A stretch of 9,156 bases of DNA from Zoogloeaceae bacterium (lineage in GTDB: Bacteria; Pseudomonadota; Gammaproteobacteria; Burkholderiales; Rhodocyclaceae): assembly GCA_031281985.1 (NCBI GenBank), contig JAITEO010000307.1, positions 1-9,156 of the forward strand, in the 5' to 3' direction. Each line of letters opens with the position of its first letter. The stretch's first letter is position 1. A model generated the notes under the pieces. The model ran no database searches. It was not told the DNA's origin and saw only the letters and a list, made by a program, of their open reading frames with translations. Positions 7,424 through 9,156 of the stretch are shown here, piece by piece. The position numbers and the translations under genes were made by a program.

Positions 7424-8712
7424 CGAATACGCCAGATGCCCGCCTGCAACGCGCGCTCGGCTGCCCCGAACTCGCAGCGGTACGGCAACGGCTGCGCCGT
7501 CATTTCGAACGCGCCGAAACAAGGGGGTGCGCCACGCAAGTGCGTCTGGGCGATCTCGATACGGCAGCGTACCGCGCCCTGTGCCAACTGACCGGGCAGC
7601 CCTCGCGTCCGGCGCGTTCGCTGACGCTGGACATCACGAAACTCGACGCGCGTCTGCGCGAAGCCGGACTGGCCGATTCCCTGCGCGACGCGCTGGAACG
7701 GCTGGAAGGCCCCATCGTCTCCCAGGCCAGATTACGCGAGGAATGCCAATCCCGCTGGTCGGCCTTGCCTGCCGATGCCCAACCCTTGCTGCGAACCTGG
7801 CTGGAAAAATCGCCCGCCGCCATGACGCTGCTCAAGCGGCTTGGGCGCACGCCCGAACGCGCGCGGTCTTTGCTGACCGCAGCCGATGCCGTCCTGCGCC
7901 GCCTGCCGGCCGAAGGTCTGCCGCGTTCGCAACTGGCCGCCGAAACGCTGGGCGACGCCCACGCCCTGGATGCCGGGCAAGCCGTGGCGACGCTGGTGCT
8001 GGCAGCGTGGCGCTGGCACGTCCAGGCAAGCAAAAGCGCGGAAGAAAAAGACGACGAAAGCCCAGGCGCGACCGGCGCGCGCGCACGCGACACCTGGGCG
8101 CAGGCTGGCATCCTGGTCAGCGAACTGGCGCGTCCGGTGCTCTTCCTCAACCTGCCGACGCCCGCCAGTGGCCTGCACACCTGGATTCCCGGCGAACCCG
8201 CCTACCTGTCGCTGCGGCAATTGTTGCGCAGACCATTGGCATGGCCTGTCGCCGGATGCCGCATCCATGTCTGCGAGAATCCAGACATTGTCGCCATCGC
8301 CGCCGACCGTCTGGGCGAAACCTGTGCCCCCCTAGTCTGCACCGACGGCATGCCCGCCGCCGCGCAGCGCATCCTGCTGGATCAATTGACCGCCGCTGGC
8401 GCGCGCCTGCACTACCACGGCGACTACGACTGGCCGGGCATCGGCATCGGCAATTTCGTCATGCGCACCTGGAACGCATCGCCCTGGCGCTTTGGCGCGG
8501 CGGAATACCGAGCCGCCGTCGCACAAACACCGCCACGCGCCCGCGATCTGGATGCCACCAGAGTCGAAGCCGTCTGGGATACCGAATTGGGCGCGGAAAT
8601 GGATCGGCATGGCCTCTCCATCGCCGAAGAAGCTGTCGTCGCCAGCCTGCTCGATGACTTGCGCCAGAACGATGGAATGTCGCGTCAAGCGTGCGACACC
8701 GGCGGGGCGTGA
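7420..8712 (+). CDS. jetD: Wadjet nuclease JetD, type III (DUF2399, TIGR02679, Toprim fold)
   Basis: The protein has 430 residues from ATG 7420. The open frame extends upstream to ATG 7273, but that part lies wholly inside jetC. ATG 7420 overlaps the jetC stop as ATGA like the other junctions, and is followed by a TIGR02679-like N-terminus (ALGCPELAAVRQRLRRHFERAE). The C-terminal DUF2399 half holds the Toprim signature: VCENP with Glu286, and HYHGDYDWPG with Asp335 and Asp337 of the DxD motif. These residues bind divalent metal in topoisomerase-primase folds. JetD is the subunit that cuts circular DNA captured by JetABC. The helical N-terminal half probably recognises DNA or docks on the motor. 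The recognisable domain ends at SLLDDL near residue 414. The last 16 residues look like an unrelated tail. No clear ribosome binding site is present. Confidence 0.9.
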   Translation: MTNTPDARLQRALGCPELAAVRQRLRRHFERAETRGCATQVRLGDLDTAAYRALCQLTGQPSRPARSLTLDITKLDARLREAGLADSLRDALERLEGPIVSQARLREECQSRWSALPADAQPLLRTWLEKSPAAMTLLKRLGRTPERARSLLTAADAVLRRLPAEGLPRSQLAAETLGDAHALDAGQAVATLVLAAWRWHVQASKSAEEKDDESPGATGARARDTWAQAGILVSELARPVLFLNLPTPASGLHTWIPGEPAYLSLRQLLRRPLAWPVAGCRIHVCENPDIVAIAADRLGETCAPLVCTDGMPAAAQRILLDQLTAAGARLHYHGDYDWPGIGIGNFVMRTWNASPWRFGAAEYRAAVAQTPPRARDLDATRVEAVWDTELGAEMDRHGLSIAEEAVVASLLDDLRQNDGMSRQACDTGGA

Positions 8713-8776
8713 TTGAAAGTGGCAGAAAACTTGTACGCTCACGTCCAATTTTGTCATTGACAGCTCAAATACCCTT

Positions 8777-8890
8777 CGTCATTGCGAGGCGCGTAGCGCC
8801 GTGGCAATCCAGACGGCCTTTCACGTTGCCCTGGCGTTTGGCGTAACTGAACCGCCGCATGGATTGCCACGGGCCCGGCCCTCGGTCACG
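8777..8890. repeat. Imperfect long inverted repeat, REP/MITE-like
   Basis: The left arm (8777-8812) begins CGTCATTGCGAGGCGCG and ends GTGGCAATCCAG. The right arm (8860-8890) begins TGGATTGCCACGG and ends CTCGGTCACG. The inner parts are exact complements (GTGGCAATCCA against TGGATTGCCAC). The outer part of the right arm has drifted from the expected CTCGCAATGACG. About 47 bases separate the arms. Intergenic palindromes with these arms are common in proteobacterial genomes. I see no gene inside. It could fold into a large hairpin at the end of the jet transcript and act as an end-of-operon structure. Confidence 0.6.
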
Positions 8891-8931
8891 CACGCAACAT
8901 CCGGGAGGCGCAACGGGGCTTTGAAAGGCTT

Positions 8932-9011
8932 GAGCCGTATGAAGGGAAACTTTCATGTACGGTTTTCAGGGGGGAATGGGCCAGCAATGGCCTGTTCCTA
9001 TCCGCCCCCAC
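8932..9011 (+). ncRNA. Group II intron 3' remnant: domains V and VI
   Basis: Bases 8932-8965 form a 34-base hairpin with every hallmark of group II intron domain V. The 5' side starts GAGCCGTAT, including the AGC triad. A lower stem of eight pairs is followed by a two-base bulge (TG at 8956-8957) on the 3' side, then an upper stem of six pairs capped by a GAAA tetraloop (8946-8949). Directly after it, 8969-9003 folds as domain VI: a ten-pair stem with GCAA loop (8984-8987), a lower stem, and one bulged A at 9000, the expected branch point. The 3' splice site is probably just downstream, perhaps after the AC at 9010-9011. No reverse transcriptase or domain I is present in the window, so this is a truncated remnant. 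The AGC triad argues against class C. Confidence 0.8.
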
Positions 9012-9088
9012 GCACGGGGCTGATCTTTCCACCCATCAAAAAAAATCCTCAAATAGTCAAATTTTTTCCGTAAACCGTTAGCGAGAAA

Positions 9089-9107
9089 AATAATACTTAT
9101 CAATAAT
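9089..9107. promoter_or_regulatory. Fur-box-like site and AT-rich promoter region
   Basis: AATAATACTTATCAATAAT matches the classical 19-base Fur consensus at 13 positions and keeps the NATWAT-like hexamer rhythm. It sits 37 bases before the probable start codon at 9144, in an AT-rich stretch (about 9020-9110) that contrasts with the GC-rich genes. TAATAC at 9091-9096 could serve as the -10 box, so a bound repressor would cover the promoter. No good -35 box is seen. AT-rich promoter DNA can match Fur by chance, so this is a moderate call. Confidence 0.35.
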
Positions 9108-9143
9108 CTCCCCCTCGAATTCATCTTTCTGGGAGAACACAAA

Positions 9144-9156
9144 ATGCGGTGCAAAA
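9144..9156 (+). CDS. Probable start of a downstream gene, cut by the window edge
   Basis: ATG at 9144 follows a good ribosome binding site, GGGAG (9131-9135), at eight bases spacing and sits downstream of AT-rich promoter-like DNA. Only the codons for M-R-C-K lie in the window, so no function can be named. If the Fur-like site at 9089-9107 is real, the gene would be iron-regulated. Confidence 0.4.

Noticed and set aside
3935..7522. 1195-residue open frame on the minus strand
   Set aside because: It lies antisense to jetC, whose ABC motifs prove the plus strand is coding. The translation shows no domain and is rich in Gly, Phe, Gln and Arg, as expected of a shadow.
7173..8657. 494-residue plus-strand frame overlapping the end of jetC and jetD
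   Set aside because: It is out of frame with both recognised genes and is made of Arg/Pro/Ser-rich low-complexity sequence. The jetD frame carries the Toprim residues.
8752..8762. TGTCA-T-TGACA palindrome, including a perfect TTGACA -35 hexamer at 8757-8762
   Set aside because: No -10 box lies at 16-18 bases spacing, and the stem is too short and lacks a T-tract for a terminator.
8691..8931. GTGCGAC as the 5' splice site of a complete small group II intron ending near 9011
   Set aside because: Only about 240 bases separate it from domain V, too few for domains I to IV. It also lies within the jetD reading frame. The heptamer is probably coincidence.
8801..9073. 90-residue plus-strand ORF
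   Set aside because: It translates the inverted repeat and group II domains V and VI. Such ORFs are common artefacts over these structures, and there is no ribosome binding site.

Overview
The window is high-GC bacterial DNA that carries one complete four-gene plus-strand operon and two non-coding flanks. The best reading of the operon is a Wadjet plasmid-defence system of the DUF2397/DUF2398/TIGR02680/DUF2399 kind, usually called type III. Codon use is strongly GC-biased. Similar four-gene clusters are known from Betaproteobacteria such as Azoarcus and Ralstonia, and also from Actinobacteria and Firmicutes. The right flank has a palindromic repeat opening with CGTCATTGCGAGG, of a sort common in Proteobacteria. 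A betaproteobacterial host is likely, but this is inference.

Layout. Bases 1-331 hold no convincing gene. They contain a series of hairpins, including a probable terminator at 193-218 and a second hairpin that competes with it, followed by a candidate promoter at 283-312. A short leader ORF (383-451) has its own ribosome binding site, and its stop overlaps the first jet start codon. Then come jetA (448-2013), jetB (2010-3278), jetC (3275-7423) and jetD (7420-8712), each joined to the next by a four-base ATGA stop/start overlap. Bases 8713-9143 are non-coding. They hold an imperfect inverted repeat (8777-8890), an orphan 3' end of a group II intron with domains V and VI (8932-9011), and an AT-rich stretch with a Fur-box-like site ahead of a probable gene start at 9144 that runs off the window.

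How the genes work together. By family knowledge, JetC is the SMC-like ATPase, JetA the kleisin-like bridge and JetB the KITE-like partner. Together they form a MukBEF-like loop-extruding motor. JetD is the Toprim-fold nuclease that cuts small circular DNA recognised by the motor. All catalytic signatures that can be checked by eye are intact: Walker A, the ABC signature and Walker B in JetC, and the Toprim Glu and DxD in JetD. The system therefore looks functional. The Wadjet operon is a known kind of system. The less expected features are the leader ORF and full translational coupling, the solitary group II intron tail next to a palindromic repeat, and the possible iron-regulated gene at the right edge.
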